A stretch of DNA of 64,000 bases from Microbacterium sp. LWO12-1.2 (GTDB lineage: Bacteria; Actinomycetota; Actinomycetes; Actinomycetales; Microbacteriaceae), in NCBI RefSeq assembly GCF_040675875.1, contig NZ_JBEGII010000001.1:3658001-3722000 (forward strand). The letters run 5' to 3'. The position numbers were made by a program, and so were the translations under genes. The first letter of the stretch is position 1; each line of letters opens with the position of its first letter. The notes below the pieces were generated by a model that saw nothing but the letters and a program-made list of their open reading frames with translations, was not told the origin of the DNA and did not search any database. Of this stretch, positions 9,234 to 17,605 are shown one piece after another.

Positions 9234-9739
9234 GCACGAACCCGGTGCCGACCCCGGTCGGCGAAGCACTCAAGGCTGCGTTCCGCACGCACCCTGCGGG
9301 CGTCGCGATCATCACGGCGTCCACCCCCGACGGCCCGGTCGGGCTCACGGCGTCGAGCGTCGCCTCGGTGGCCGTCGACCCCGCGGCGATCATGTTCTCT
9401 GTCACGAGGGCCACCGGCTCGGCCGGGGCCATCCTCAGCGCCGACACCTTCGTGGTGCACCTCATCGACGACGAGCACTCCGCGCTCGCCCAGAGCTTCG
9501 CCACCAGCGGCGCTGACCGGTTCACCCCCGAGCAGGGCTGGACCGCGCTCGACACCGGCGAGCCGCACCTCGACTCCGCCCGCGCCGCCCTGCGCTGTCG
9601 GGCGCTGCACACCATCGCGGTCGGCACCTCCACCGTCGTGATCGCCGAGGTGCTCGAGGTGCTCACCGGCACGCAGGGGCGACCGCTCGTCTACGTCGAC
9701 CGCCGCTTCCACGCCCTGCCACCCGCTCACAACGACTGA
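9230..9739 (+). CDS. Flavin reductase-like FMN-binding protein
   Basis: 169 residues, flavin reductase domain family (NtaB/HpaC-like): it opens with 'ALKAAFRTHPAGVAIITA', shows 'GLTASSVASVAVDPAAIMFSV' in the flavin-binding region and ends 'LVYVDRRFHAL'. Such enzymes reduce free FMN/FAD with NAD(P)H or serve as the small component of monooxygenases. No monooxygenase gene is next to it. Its position as third gene of the SoxR-controlled operon points to a redox-stress role, for example supplying reduced flavin; that is inference. Confidence 0.85.
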   Translation: MSTNPVPTPVGEALKAAFRTHPAGVAIITASTPDGPVGLTASSVASVAVDPAAIMFSVTRATGSAGAILSADTFVVHLIDDEHSALAQSFATSGADRFTPEQGWTALDTGEPHLDSARAALRCRALHTIAVGTSTVVIAEVLEVLTGTQGRPLVYVDRRFHALPPAHND

Positions 9740-9765
9740 ATATCCGCACACCGAAAGGAACACGC

Positions 9766-10395
9766 ATGTCCACTCTGTACACGCTCCCCGAGCTCCCCTA
9801 CGACTTTGCAGCCCTCGAGCCGCACATCTCCGGCAAGATCATGGAGCTGCACCACTCCAAGCACCACCAGGCGTACGTCACCGGTGCCAACACGGCCCTC
9901 GAGCAGCTCGCCGCCGCCCGTGAGTCCGGCACCCTGGCGAACGTGAACAAGCTCGAGAAGGACCTCGCGTTCAACCTCGGCGGACACGTCAACCACTCGG
10001 TGTTCTGGCAGAACCTCTCGCCCGAAGGCGGCGGGACGCCCGAGGGTGAGCTCGCCTCGGCGCTGGCCGACGAGTTCGGCTCGATCGACGCATTCCGCGA
10101 CCACTTCACCGCCACGGCTCTGGGCGTGCAGGGATCCGGCTGGGCGGTGCTCGCCTGGGACAGCGTCGGCGCACGCCCGGTGATCTTCCAGCTGTTCGAT
10201 CAGCAGGGCAACGCGCCCCTCGGCGTCATCCCGCTGCTGCAGCTCGACGTCTGGGAGCACGCGTACTACCTCGACTACCTCAACGTGCGTGCCGACTATG
10301 TCAAGGCGTTCTGGAACATCGTGAACTGGCCCGACGTGCAGCGTCGGTTCGAGGCCGCCCGCGCCGCGACGCAGGGACTCATCACGGCGCTCTGA
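9766..10395 (+). CDS. sodA: Superoxide dismutase (Mn/Fe type)
   Basis: Converts superoxide to oxygen and hydrogen peroxide. The 209-residue protein shows the expected metal ligands by alignment in memory with E. coli SodA: His29 in 'ELHHSKHH', His77 in 'GHVNHSVFW', Asp161 and His165 in 'DVWEHAYYLD'. It lies 26 bases after the flavin reductase with its own AAAGGA ribosome site, so it is probably co-transcribed from the SoxR promoter, making superoxide removal part of that operon. Mn versus Fe preference cannot be told from sequence by eye; Mn is usual in this group. Confidence 0.96.
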   Translation: MSTLYTLPELPYDFAALEPHISGKIMELHHSKHHQAYVTGANTALEQLAAARESGTLANVNKLEKDLAFNLGGHVNHSVFWQNLSPEGGGTPEGELASALADEFGSIDAFRDHFTATALGVQGSGWAVLAWDSVGARPVIFQLFDQQGNAPLGVIPLLQLDVWEHAYYLDYLNVRADYVKAFWNIVNWPDVQRRFEAARAATQGLITAL

Positions 10396-10413
10396 GGCAC
10401 CGGCCGAGGTGCC
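10396..10413. terminator. Short GC hairpin between sodA and ktrA
   Basis: GGCACC (10396-10401) and GGTGCC (10408-10413) form a 6-base stem with a 6-base loop right after the sodA stop and ahead of the convergent ktrA stop. There is no U run, as is common in high-GC actinobacteria. Confidence 0.5.
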
Positions 10414-10428
10414 GTCGCAGGGGTGGGC

Positions 10429-11124
10429 TCAACGCAGCTGGGCGAACTTCTCCACGTCTCGCGTGGGGCCCACCACGAGGATGACATCTCCGTCGCTGAG
10501 CACGGTCGTCGCCTCGGCGTTGCGCCATTCGCCGTGGGTCGTGCGGTAGGCGGCGATCGTGACTCCGTAGGTCGACCGCACGGACGCCTCGGCGAGGGTG
10601 ATGCGTTGCAGATGTGCGGGGGCCACCGTCTTCACGACGGCGTAGCCGCGGTCGATCTCGAGATAGTCGGCCGCGGCTCCGCGGACGAGGTGCGCGACGC
10701 GACGCCCCATGTCCTTCTCCGGGTAGACCACTCGGTGCACGCCGAGCTGTTCGAGCACGGCGCCGTGCTGCTCGTCGACCGCCTTCGCCCAGATCACCGG
10801 AACCTGCATCTTGAGCAGCAGCGATGCGGTGAGGATCGAGGCGGTGATGTCGTTGCCGATGGCCACGACGACACGGTCGAACTCCCCGACGGCCAGCTGC
10901 TCGAGCACCTCGACACGTGTCGAGTCCGCGCGCACGACCTGTGTGAGCTCTCCGTTGAGGGCTTGCACCAGGTCTTCATCGACATCGATCCCGAGGACTT
11001 CCGTCCCTGAGGCCATCAGCTCGAGCGCGAGTGAGGTGCCGAAGCGTCCGAGGCCGATGACGGCGACGGAGTCCGCTTCGGCGATCCGCCTGGCATCCTG
11101 CCCGAATGAGAGAAACCTGGACAC
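10429..11124 (-). CDS. ktrA: KtrA/TrkA-type potassium uptake regulatory subunit
   Basis: Cytoplasmic gating ring subunit of a Ktr/Trk potassium channel, 231 residues. An RCK N domain opens with the nucleotide-binding 'VAVIGLGRFGTSLALEL' near residues 20-36 and 'VVRADSTRVEVLEQL'; a C-terminal RCK_C domain follows from about residue 145. GTG start with a GGAAGGA ribosome site. It lies 35 bases downstream of the channel subunit gene on the same strand, so the two are one operon. The ring would bind ATP/ADP or NAD(H) and c-di-AMP in relatives. Confidence 0.93.
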   Translation of the reverse strand: MSRFLSFGQDARRIAEADSVAVIGLGRFGTSLALELMASGTEVLGIDVDEDLVQALNGELTQVVRADSTRVEVLEQLAVGEFDRVVVAIGNDITASILTASLLLKMQVPVIWAKAVDEQHGAVLEQLGVHRVVYPEKDMGRRVAHLVRGAAADYLEIDRGYAVVKTVAPAHLQRITLAEASVRSTYGVTIAAYRTTHGEWRNAEATTVLSDGDVILVVGPTRDVEKFAQLR

Positions 11125-11159
11125 GCTCGTCCTTCCGTTGTGAGGTGAGGGCCAACTGA

Positions 11160-12512
11160 TCAGCCGATCGCCGGTCGTTCCTTAGGGAGATCGTAGGCGC
11201 TCGGTCTGTCGCGCAAGGCGAGAGCGGAACCGAGTGTCAGGGGCCCGAGTCTGCCCAAGAACATCAGCGCGACCAGGATCAGGTGCGCGGCCGGTGGCAG
11301 ATCAGCGGTGATGCCGGTCGACATGCCGACGGTTCCGAACGCGGACACGACCTCGAACAGCACGCGATCGAGGTCGAAGTCGGTCAGGGCGAGGATCGCG
11401 ATCACGGCCGCCATGACCGCGCCGAGGGCGACGATCACGACGGTGATGGCCTCGCGGTGCACGGCGCGCGACAGCCTCTTGCCGAAGATGTTCACCGCTG
11501 CACCGCCGCGCAGCTCCGTCCACATGATGAAGAAGAGCACGGCGAAGGTCGTGACCTTGATGCCGCCCGCCGTGCCGGCCGGACCGCCACCGATGAACAT
11601 CAGAACGTCGGTGCCGAGCCAGGTCTCGTCGTGCATCTGTGCGATGTCCACGGAGTTGAAGCCTGCTGTCCGCGCCTGCACGGAGTGGAAGAAGCCGGCG
11701 AGTACCCGATCGGCCGGGGGGAGCTGGCCGAGCGTCCCTGGATTGTCCCACTCGAACAGGAGGACGTACGCGGTGCCGATCACCAGCAGCGCGATCGTCG
11801 CCGACAGGACGATCCGGGTGTTCATCGTCCAGTGCAGCGGGCGGCGGAACTCGCGTCTCAGTTGCCGGAGCACTGGGAATCCGAGACCTCCGAGGATGAT
11901 CGCCGCGCAGATCGGCAGGCACACCCACGGGTCTGAGACGAACTGCATCAGGCTGTCGGTGTAGAGGGCGAAGCCGGCATTGTTGAAGGCCGAGACCGCG
12001 TGGAACACGGCATGCCATCCTGCCCGCAGGGGGTCGTAGCCATACCCCGTGAGGAATCGCAGGAACAGCACGATCGCCACGATCACCTCGATCGCGAGCG
12101 TGGTGAGGAGGATGCCGGTCGCGATGCGCTTCATGCTGCCGGCGCCCGGAGTCTTCGTCTCGGTGCCGGCGAGAATCCGCGACCGGACCGACAATCGGCG
12201 AGCGAGCACCAGGCCGATGAGCGCCGCGAAGAGCATGATGCCCAACCCGCCGAGTTGGATCAGCGCCAGGATGATGACTTTGCCGAAGGGGCTCCAGTAC
12301 ACCGCGGTGTCGACGACCACCAGGCCGGTGACGCAGACGGCGGAGGTGGCGGTGAACAGCGCGTCGCTCGGCGGCGTCCACGTCTGCGTGCTCGAGGAGA
12401 TCGGCAGCATGAGCAGCATCGTTCCCACGATGATCGCCGCTCCGAACCCGAAGGCGATGACCTGGGCGGGGGCGAGGGATCGACGCCGACCGGCGCGACG
12501 GAGCAATGTCAC
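11160..12512 (-). CDS. ktrB: KtrB/TrkH-type potassium channel subunit
   Basis: Membrane pore subunit of 450 residues. The four pore loops of the family can be picked out, including 'ATSAVCVTGLVVVDTA', 'AVSAFNNAGFALY', 'VQARTAGFNSVDIA' and 'VVSAFGTVGMSTGI', each with the filter glycine. I start it at GTG 12512 because a TAGTGT -10 hexamer stands 7 bases upstream, the leaderless pattern seen at many genes here; an upstream in-frame ATG at 12617 has no ribosome site and would add a basic tail ahead of the first membrane helix. It is followed by ktrA. Confidence 0.93.
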   Translation of the reverse strand: MTLLRRAGRRRSLAPAQVIAFGFGAAIIVGTMLLMLPISSSTQTWTPPSDALFTATSAVCVTGLVVVDTAVYWSPFGKVIILALIQLGGLGIMLFAALIGLVLARRLSVRSRILAGTETKTPGAGSMKRIATGILLTTLAIEVIVAIVLFLRFLTGYGYDPLRAGWHAVFHAVSAFNNAGFALYTDSLMQFVSDPWVCLPICAAIILGGLGFPVLRQLRREFRRPLHWTMNTRIVLSATIALLVIGTAYVLLFEWDNPGTLGQLPPADRVLAGFFHSVQARTAGFNSVDIAQMHDETWLGTDVLMFIGGGPAGTAGGIKVTTFAVLFFIMWTELRGGAAVNIFGKRLSRAVHREAITVVIVALGAVMAAVIAILALTDFDLDRVLFEVVSAFGTVGMSTGITADLPPAAHLILVALMFLGRLGPLTLGSALALRDRPSAYDLPKERPAIG

Positions 12513-12519
12513 GGATGGG

Positions 12520-12525
12520 ACACTA
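12520..12525 (-). promoter_or_regulatory. -10 hexamer TAGTGT for leaderless ktrB
   Basis: Reading the minus strand, TAGTGT is followed by 7 bases (CCCATCC) and then the GTG start. Transcription would begin at or next to the start codon. Confidence 0.55.
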
Positions 12526-12650
12526 CCCGGTCGTGGCGTCTCGAAGTGGAATGATGCTGCGGCAGAGCCGAGAGTCGTGTCCTCGCCGCCTCGCGGGTGC
12601 GATCTGTGACGCCTCATGACGAGAGGCGCGCGCTGCGTGCGTGCAGTGTC

Positions 12651-12656
12651 TAGCCT
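12651..12656 (+). promoter_or_regulatory. -10 hexamer TAGCCT ahead of the MetY-like gene
   Basis: TAGCCT is followed by 7 bases (CAGGAAA) and the ATG at 12664. The message would be leaderless or nearly so; the AGGAAA could otherwise read as a ribosome site. Confidence 0.55.
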
Positions 12657-12663
12657 CAGGAAA

Positions 12664-14052
12664 ATGAGCAACGGCATCCCGCCCGAATCCGTCGCGCACG
12701 AGGTCCGCGAGCCGGTCTACGACTGGACCGATTTCGGCTTCGACACCCGCCAGGTGCACGCCGGTGAGTTCGACGAGCCCGAGTACGGGTCGCGCATCGC
12801 GCCCATCTACCTCAGCGCGGCGTTCCGCTTCGACTCGTTCGAGGAGAGCACGCGGCGGTTCAGCGGTGCGGATGACGGCCAGGTCTACTCGCGCAACCTC
12901 AACCCGACCAACGGCGTGGCCGAGCGGCGCATCGCCGCCCTCGAAGGAGGCACCGGTGCGGTCGTGGTGTCGTCGGGGCAGGCGGCGATCAGCGCGGCGA
13001 TCCTCTCGATCACGGGCCAGGGCGAGCGCTTCGTCTCGACCGCGAGCATCTACAGCGGCACCCGCATCCTGTTCGCACGGTCCTTCGCCCGCTTCGGTGT
13101 CGGCGTCGACTACGTGGCCGATCCCACCGACGAGGCCGAGTGGGAGGCGGCGATCGGGCCGGACACCAAGGCGATCTTCACCGAGACCATCCCTAACCCC
13201 AAGAACGACGTGGTCGACATCGCAGCCGTCGCCCGCATCGCCGCGCGTCACGGCATCCCGCTCATCGTCGACAACACGATCGGCACGCCCTACCTCATAA
13301 GGCCCCTCGAGCACGGCGCGCACATCGTGGTGCACTCCGGCACCAAGTTCCTCTCGGGTCACGGCGCCGCGATCTCGGGCATCATCGTCGACGGAGGCAC
13401 TTTCGACTGGGCGGGCAGCCCCCGGTCGTATGCGGGCATCACAGAGCCGCCGGCGCCGGGTGCGCCCAGCCCGCTCGAGGCGTACGGTGACCGTGCCTAC
13501 GAGCAGTTCGTGCGCGGCGGAATCGTGAACGACCTCGGCCCCGCGCTCTCGCCGCTGCACGGCTTCCTGCTGCAGCAGGGCATCGAGACGTTGTCGCTGC
13601 GTATGGAGCGGCACGTCGAGAACTCCCGGGCGGTCGCCGAATTCCTCTCGCAGCATCCCGCGGTCGAGTACGTCGACTACGCCGGGCTGGCGGGGCATCC
13701 GCAGCACGAGATCGCGCAGCGCACCCTCGGCGGACGATCCGGATCCGTGTTCGCCGTCACGGTGCGCGGCGGACGAGCGGGAGCGGAGATCTTCATCGAC
13801 AGCCTGCGCGTGTTCAGTCGCATGACGAACATCGGCGACGTGCGCTCCATGGTGTTGCACCCCGCCACGACCACACACCTGTCGTTCACGCCCGAACTGC
13901 GCGCACAGCTCGGCATCGACGACGGACTCGTGCGTCTCTCGGTCGGCATCGAGACCGTCGCCGACCTGATCGCCGACCTCGACAGCGCGCTCGCCGCGGT
14001 TGCCGCGCACCTCGGGCTGGCCAGCAACGCAGACAATCGGGAGAGTCGATAG
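12664..14052 (+). CDS. O-acetylhomoserine aminocarboxypropyltransferase (MetY-like), PLP enzyme
   Basis: Cys/Met metabolism PLP-dependent enzyme of 462 residues. Typical marks are 'FDTRQVHAGEFDEPEYGSR', 'YSRNLNPTNGVAERRIAALEGG', 'SSGQAAISAAIL', and the PLP lysine Lys228 in 'HSGTKFLSGHG'; the length and an insert after the lysine match MetY rather than the shorter MetB. It would make homocysteine from O-acetylhomoserine and sulfide in the cytoplasm. No other methionine gene is near. It is divergent from ktrB and convergent with the HxlR gene. Confidence 0.88.
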   Translation: MSNGIPPESVAHEVREPVYDWTDFGFDTRQVHAGEFDEPEYGSRIAPIYLSAAFRFDSFEESTRRFSGADDGQVYSRNLNPTNGVAERRIAALEGGTGAVVVSSGQAAISAAILSITGQGERFVSTASIYSGTRILFARSFARFGVGVDYVADPTDEAEWEAAIGPDTKAIFTETIPNPKNDVVDIAAVARIAARHGIPLIVDNTIGTPYLIRPLEHGAHIVVHSGTKFLSGHGAAISGIIVDGGTFDWAGSPRSYAGITEPPAPGAPSPLEAYGDRAYEQFVRGGIVNDLGPALSPLHGFLLQQGIETLSLRMERHVENSRAVAEFLSQHPAVEYVDYAGLAGHPQHEIAQRTLGGRSGSVFAVTVRGGRAGAEIFIDSLRVFSRMTNIGDVRSMVLHPATTTHLSFTPELRAQLGIDDGLVRLSVGIETVADLIADLDSALAAVAAHLGLASNADNRESR

Positions 14053-14072
14053 TCTCCGCTCGCCGTTGAGTT

Positions 14073-14549
14073 CTATGGCGTCGCGTGGTCGGACCGGTCG
14101 GCGCGCACGACGGTGGTGGAGTCGACGTCGACCGCGACGCCGTGCGAGTCGGTGGGCTGCAGTCTGGCCAGCGGAAGCCCGCTCGCGTCGAGCAGCACCG
14201 AGTGCGTCTCGTCATCCGCGAATGCGTGGCCTTCGCCCCACTGGCGCATAGCAACGATCACGGTGAAGAGGTCGCGCCCCGCGTCTGTGAGCACGTACAG
14301 CTGTCGCCGACCGGATGGTGCCGCTTCGCGTCTGAGGATGCCGCGATCGACCAGGCGGCGGAGGCGCTCGGTGAGGATGTTGCGAGCGACTCCGGTGCGG
14401 TGCTGGAAGTCGGTGAACGAGCGGGCGCCGTCCATCGCGTCGCGGACGATGAGCAGGCTCCAACGGTCGCCGACGATGTCGAGTGTGCGTGCGACGGGGC
14501 AGTCGGGATCCGTCCAGGACGAGCCGTCGACGCTCGTGATGTGTTTCAT
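14073..14549 (-). CDS. HxlR-family transcriptional regulator
   Basis: 158-residue winged-helix protein of the HxlR family: 'DPDCPVARTLDIVGDRWSLLIVRDA' with the usual N-terminal Cys-Pro, the recognition helix region 'FTDFQHRTGVARNILTERLRRL', and the wing 'REAAPSGRRQLYVLTDAG'. A C-terminal extension of about 50 residues is more than most small HxlR proteins have. Ribosome site GGAGGT just before the ATG. It is divergent from an MFS transporter and probably represses it; the Cys may sense an oxidant or electrophile, which is inference from better-known relatives. Confidence 0.9.
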   Translation of the reverse strand: MKHITSVDGSSWTDPDCPVARTLDIVGDRWSLLIVRDAMDGARSFTDFQHRTGVARNILTERLRRLVDRGILRREAAPSGRRQLYVLTDAGRDLFTVIVAMRQWGEGHAFADDETHSVLLDASGLPLARLQPTDSHGVAVDVDSTTVVRADRSDHATP

Positions 14550-14562
14550 CAGACCTCCGATC

Positions 14563-14607
14563 AGTTGCAGATCAAAACCAGTTTGCCGTAGTGTCCGTTG
14601 AGTTGCA
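14563..14607. promoter_or_regulatory. Candidate HxlR operators: three AGTT(T)GC direct repeats
   Basis: AGTTGCA at 14563-14569, AGTTTGC at 14580-14586 and AGTTGCA at 14601-14607 lie in the AT-rich gap between the divergent HxlR and MFS genes. Spaced repeats in this position are likely regulator sites. Confidence 0.45.
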
Positions 14608-14630
14608 AAATGCTACTGAATGGAGGATGT

Positions 14631-16052
14631 GTGGGCATCTCGCACGGACGAACGGCGGCGCTCGCGACGGTCTGCGCACTCGCCGTCGCGACGATCTACG
14701 TCTCCCAGCCCTTGCTGGCGGAGATCGGGCGCGAGCTGGGAGTGCGCGAGGCAGACCTGGGATGGATCGTGGCCTCGGGGCAGATCGGGTATCTGATCGG
14801 CTTGGCACTTCTCGTCCCCCTGGGAGACATGCTCGACCGCCGCATGCTCATCGGCGGCCAGCTGCTCCTCGCCGCGGCCGGCATGCTCGTCGCTGCGGTG
14901 TCATCCACTCCGCTCGTGCTGCTCATCGGCCTGGCCGCATCGGGGCTGTTCGCCGTCGTGGTGCAGACCGCGGTCGCGTTCGCCGCCGACCTCTCGACAC
15001 CGGAGCAACGTGGCCGGACGCTCGGCATCGTCACCTCCGGGGTCATCATCGGAATCCTCGGATCGCGGGTGCTGGCGGGAGTTCTGGCTGCGCTCTGGGG
15101 GTGGCGCAGCGTGTACGTCGCGCTGACACTGCTCCTCGCCGGTCTCGCCGTCGTCGTTCTGACGAGGTTGCCTGGCGACCGCCGGACGAGTCGCAAGACC
15201 TATGTTCAGGTGATGGGCTCGCTGGGGAGCCTCTTCCGCGAGCCACTGTTCGTCTCGCGCGGACTGATCGCGTTCTTCCTGTTCGCCTCCTTCGGCACAC
15301 TCTGGAGCGGACTCGCGCTGCCGTTGACGGCGGAACCCTGGCACCTGAGCACGGCCCAGATCGGGCTGTTCGGAATCGCGGGGCTCGCCGGGGCCCTCGG
15401 CGCGGCGCGAGCAGGGCGCTGGGCGGATGCCGGCAAGGCCGAGCGTGTGACCGGAATCGCGCTCCTGCTCCTCGCGGCGTCGTGGATCGCATCGGGACAG
15501 GCGGGCTGGTCGCTGTGGCTCGTGGTCTTCGGCGTCATCGTCCTGGACTTCGCTGTGCAGGCGGTGCACGTCAGCAATCAGAGCCTGCTCACCGCCGCGT
15601 ATGCCGACCGGACGAGCAGCACCATCGGCGGCTACATGATCTTCTACTCGCTCGGATCCGCCCTCGGTGCGACGGCCACCACCTCGCTGTACGCCGTCAT
15701 GGGATGGGGAGGGCCGACCGCGATCGGCATCGCATTCGCCCTCTGCGGGCTGCTCACCTGGGCACTCAGCCGGCTCATGGTGATGAAAGCGCGTGGAGGC
15801 GGCGGGGTGGTGCGCTCGACGTCGACCGCCCGCCCCCTACCCGCGGTCGAGGTGCAGGAAAAGCATCGCCAATCCCGCCAGTGCGACGGCCGCGACGAGG
15901 AGAACCGCACTGAGGCCGAAAGCGCGACCGCGCCAGGCGCGATCGTCTTCGGTCCAGCTCGCCAGCCGGTTCGCGAGGATGCCGCAGCTGACGATCGGGG
16001 CGACGGCCACCAGGCCGATCGGGATGACGGATGCGGTGTGCCACGGCCGTGA
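14631..16052 (+). CDS. MFS transporter, drug-efflux type, with overlong antisense C-terminal tail
   Basis: About twelve membrane segments, from 'TAALATVCALAVATIYVSQPLL' to 'FALCGLLTWALSRLMV', ending near residue 385. 'LLVPLGDMLDRRMLIGGQ' is the conserved cytoplasmic loop motif A. The best start is GTG 14631 after GGAGGA, though the spacing is short and an in-frame ATG at 14610 is possible. The frame then continues about 90 residues as a polar, low-complexity tail antisense to the membrane-protein gene on the other strand. That tail is probably not functional and may come from loss of a nearer stop. Divergent HxlR gene suggests regulated efflux of a toxic small molecule. Confidence 0.85.
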   Translation: MGISHGRTAALATVCALAVATIYVSQPLLAEIGRELGVREADLGWIVASGQIGYLIGLALLVPLGDMLDRRMLIGGQLLLAAAGMLVAAVSSTPLVLLIGLAASGLFAVVVQTAVAFAADLSTPEQRGRTLGIVTSGVIIGILGSRVLAGVLAALWGWRSVYVALTLLLAGLAVVVLTRLPGDRRTSRKTYVQVMGSLGSLFREPLFVSRGLIAFFLFASFGTLWSGLALPLTAEPWHLSTAQIGLFGIAGLAGALGAARAGRWADAGKAERVTGIALLLLAASWIASGQAGWSLWLVVFGVIVLDFAVQAVHVSNQSLLTAAYADRTSSTIGGYMIFYSLGSALGATATTSLYAVMGWGGPTAIGIAFALCGLLTWALSRLMVMKARGGGGVVRSTSTARPLPAVEVQEKHRQSRQCDGRDEENRTEAESATAPGAIVFGPARQPVREDAAADDRGDGHQADRDDGCGVPRP

Positions 16053-16430
16053 TTCGCCGGGTTCGAAGCCGATCCCGGCGATCAGGATCAGGAACATGAT
16101 CACCAGGCCGAAGCAGATGCCGACCACGCCGGTCAGGATCTGCGCGGTGAGCCAGACGCCCCAACTTCGCAGCCCCGTCATGGCGGCGACGATCGGCACG
16201 GCGCACCCCGCGGTGACCAGCAGCAGATAGATCCCGAACAACCCCCTCCACGTCGCCCCGCCCGTGTCGAGCTCAGGGCGGAGCAGAGGGAGGAGGTTGC
16301 CGTCGAAGAAGAACCAGTGCACCGTGAGCGCACACAGCACGATCACGGCCAGCAGAAGGGCGGTCGCGCGGGCGGCCCGCACGGCTCGCGGCGTGGGTAC
16401 CGTCAGGGCATCCCCGATGCGTTCGCTCAC
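15837..16430 (-). CDS. Predicted integral membrane protein, unknown function
   Basis: About 197 residues with five likely membrane segments ('ATALLLAVIVLCALTVHWFFF', 'GLFGIYLLLVTAGCAVPIV', 'LTAQILTGVVGICFGLVIMF', 'IPIGLVAVAPIVSCGIL', 'LSAVLLVAAVALAGLAML'). I do not recognise a family. I chose GTG 16430; an open frame runs upstream but reads as low-complexity Arg/Pro/Ala sequence. It lies 40 bases downstream of a LacI-type gene on the same strand and its 3' 216 bases are antisense to the tail of the MFS gene. The hydrophobic pattern on this strand argues that this gene, not the MFS tail, is the real coding content there. Confidence 0.65.
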   Translation of the reverse strand: MSERIGDALTVPTPRAVRAARATALLLAVIVLCALTVHWFFFDGNLLPLLRPELDTGGATWRGLFGIYLLLVTAGCAVPIVAAMTGLRSWGVWLTAQILTGVVGICFGLVIMFLILIAGIGFEPGESRPWHTASVIPIGLVAVAPIVSCGILANRLASWTEDDRAWRGRAFGLSAVLLVAAVALAGLAMLFLHLDRG

Positions 16431-16470
16431 CGGGCGTCGAGCTCGTGCAGCTGTGCGTTGAACAGCGAGG

Positions 16471-17514
16471 TCATGCGGGGCGACCAGGCGCGCCGCGGCC
16501 GTGCGTCGAGGGCAGGCGCGAGGTCGTGCCGCGCACGTTGAGCTCGTATGGCAGGGCCGAGGGGATGCGCACGGCATCCGGTGCGGTGAGCTTGGCGAGC
16601 ACGGCATCCGCTGCCCTCTCGCCCTGGCCGAGCGGGAACTGGTCGACCGTGGTGAGGCGGAAGAACTCGCCGAGCTCGTGGCCGTCGATGCCGACGATCG
16701 ACAGGTCCTCCGGCACCCGGAAGCCCAGGTCGCGGGCGGCGAGGAGTGCGCCGATCGCCATCTCGTCCGACGCGGCGAACACGGCGGTCGGGCGAGGGCC
16801 CGGGCGCCCGAGCAGCTGCTTGGCCGCCCGGTAGCCGCCCTCGACCGTGAAGTCGGCCGGCTCCAGGAACGCCGGGTTCAGGGGGATGCCGGCCGTCGCC
16901 AGCGCCCGCTCGAAACCCAGGCGCCGGTTGGTGGGGATGTGGAAGTCGAGGTCGAACTCGGGGTTCGCGCCGATGTGCGCGATGTCGGTGTGCCCGAGGC
17001 TGATCAGATGCTCGGTCGCCAACTGTGCCACCGCGACGTCATCGACCGTCAGAGTGTCGAGCTTCGGGTTCGGGCCGCCGATCGCGATGACCGGGAGCCC
17101 GAGGTCGAGCAGGTACTGCGTCTCGTCCTCATCGAGCTCGATCGACACCGCGATCACGGCATCCACCCGCTGACGGCGCAGGAAGGTGTCGAACACGTGC
17201 CGACGCACATCCTTGTCGGCCGTGATGTTGTACAGCGTGATGTCGTAGCCCTCGCGCATCAGCGCGGCGGAGACGCCCGAGAGCACGGTGCTGAAGAACC
17301 AGCGGTCGAGGAACGGCACGACCACGCCGATGTTCCGGGTGCGCCCGGAGGCGAGGCTCGACGCACGCGAGGAGACGACATAGCCGAGCGCGGTGGCGGC
17401 GGCTTGCACGCGCTGGCGCGCGGCCTCCGACACGTGACCGCGACCGCTGAGGGCGCGCGAGACCGTGGCGGTGGAGACCCCGGCCATGCGGGCGACTTCG
17501 TCGATGCTCGCCAT
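16471..17514 (-). CDS. LacI-family transcriptional regulator (alpha-glucoside type)
   Basis: 347 residues. The LacI helix-turn-helix and hinge ('SIDEVARMAGVSTATVSRALSG', then 'SSRASSLASGRTRNIGVVVP') open the protein, and a periplasmic-binding-protein-like sensor follows, ending with a Pro/Arg-rich tail. RBS AGAGGAA before the ATG. The alpha-glucosidase gene upstream on the same strand has a LacI-type operator over its promoter, so this protein most likely represses it, with a maltose- or glucoside-derived inducer. It is probably transcribed from its own promoter or by read-through from the glucosidase, 91 bases away. Confidence 0.92.
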   Translation of the reverse strand: MASIDEVARMAGVSTATVSRALSGRGHVSEAARQRVQAAATALGYVVSSRASSLASGRTRNIGVVVPFLDRWFFSTVLSGVSAALMREGYDITLYNITADKDVRRHVFDTFLRRQRVDAVIAVSIELDEDETQYLLDLGLPVIAIGGPNPKLDTLTVDDVAVAQLATEHLISLGHTDIAHIGANPEFDLDFHIPTNRRLGFERALATAGIPLNPAFLEPADFTVEGGYRAAKQLLGRPGPRPTAVFAASDEMAIGALLAARDLGFRVPEDLSIVGIDGHELGEFFRLTTVDQFPLGQGERAADAVLAKLTAPDAVRIPSALPYELNVRGTTSRLPSTHGRGAPGRPA

Positions 17515-17605
17515 GTGTTCCTCTGTCGATTCCCTTCCGGTCGCGGATCCTGTCGTTCGTCGAGCGAAGAAGAACAGAATCCGCGACCGGAGCGGGATGC
17601 GGTTG

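Noticed and set aside
12615..12617. ATG at 12617 as the ktrB start
   Set aside because: No ribosome site, adds an atypical basic tail and leaves no room for a promoter; GTG 12512 has a -10 at the usual leaderless distance.
16060..16085. GGTTCGAAGCC as a tRNA T-loop
   Set aside because: No acceptor stem or anticodon arm around it; it codes part of the membrane protein on the minus strand.
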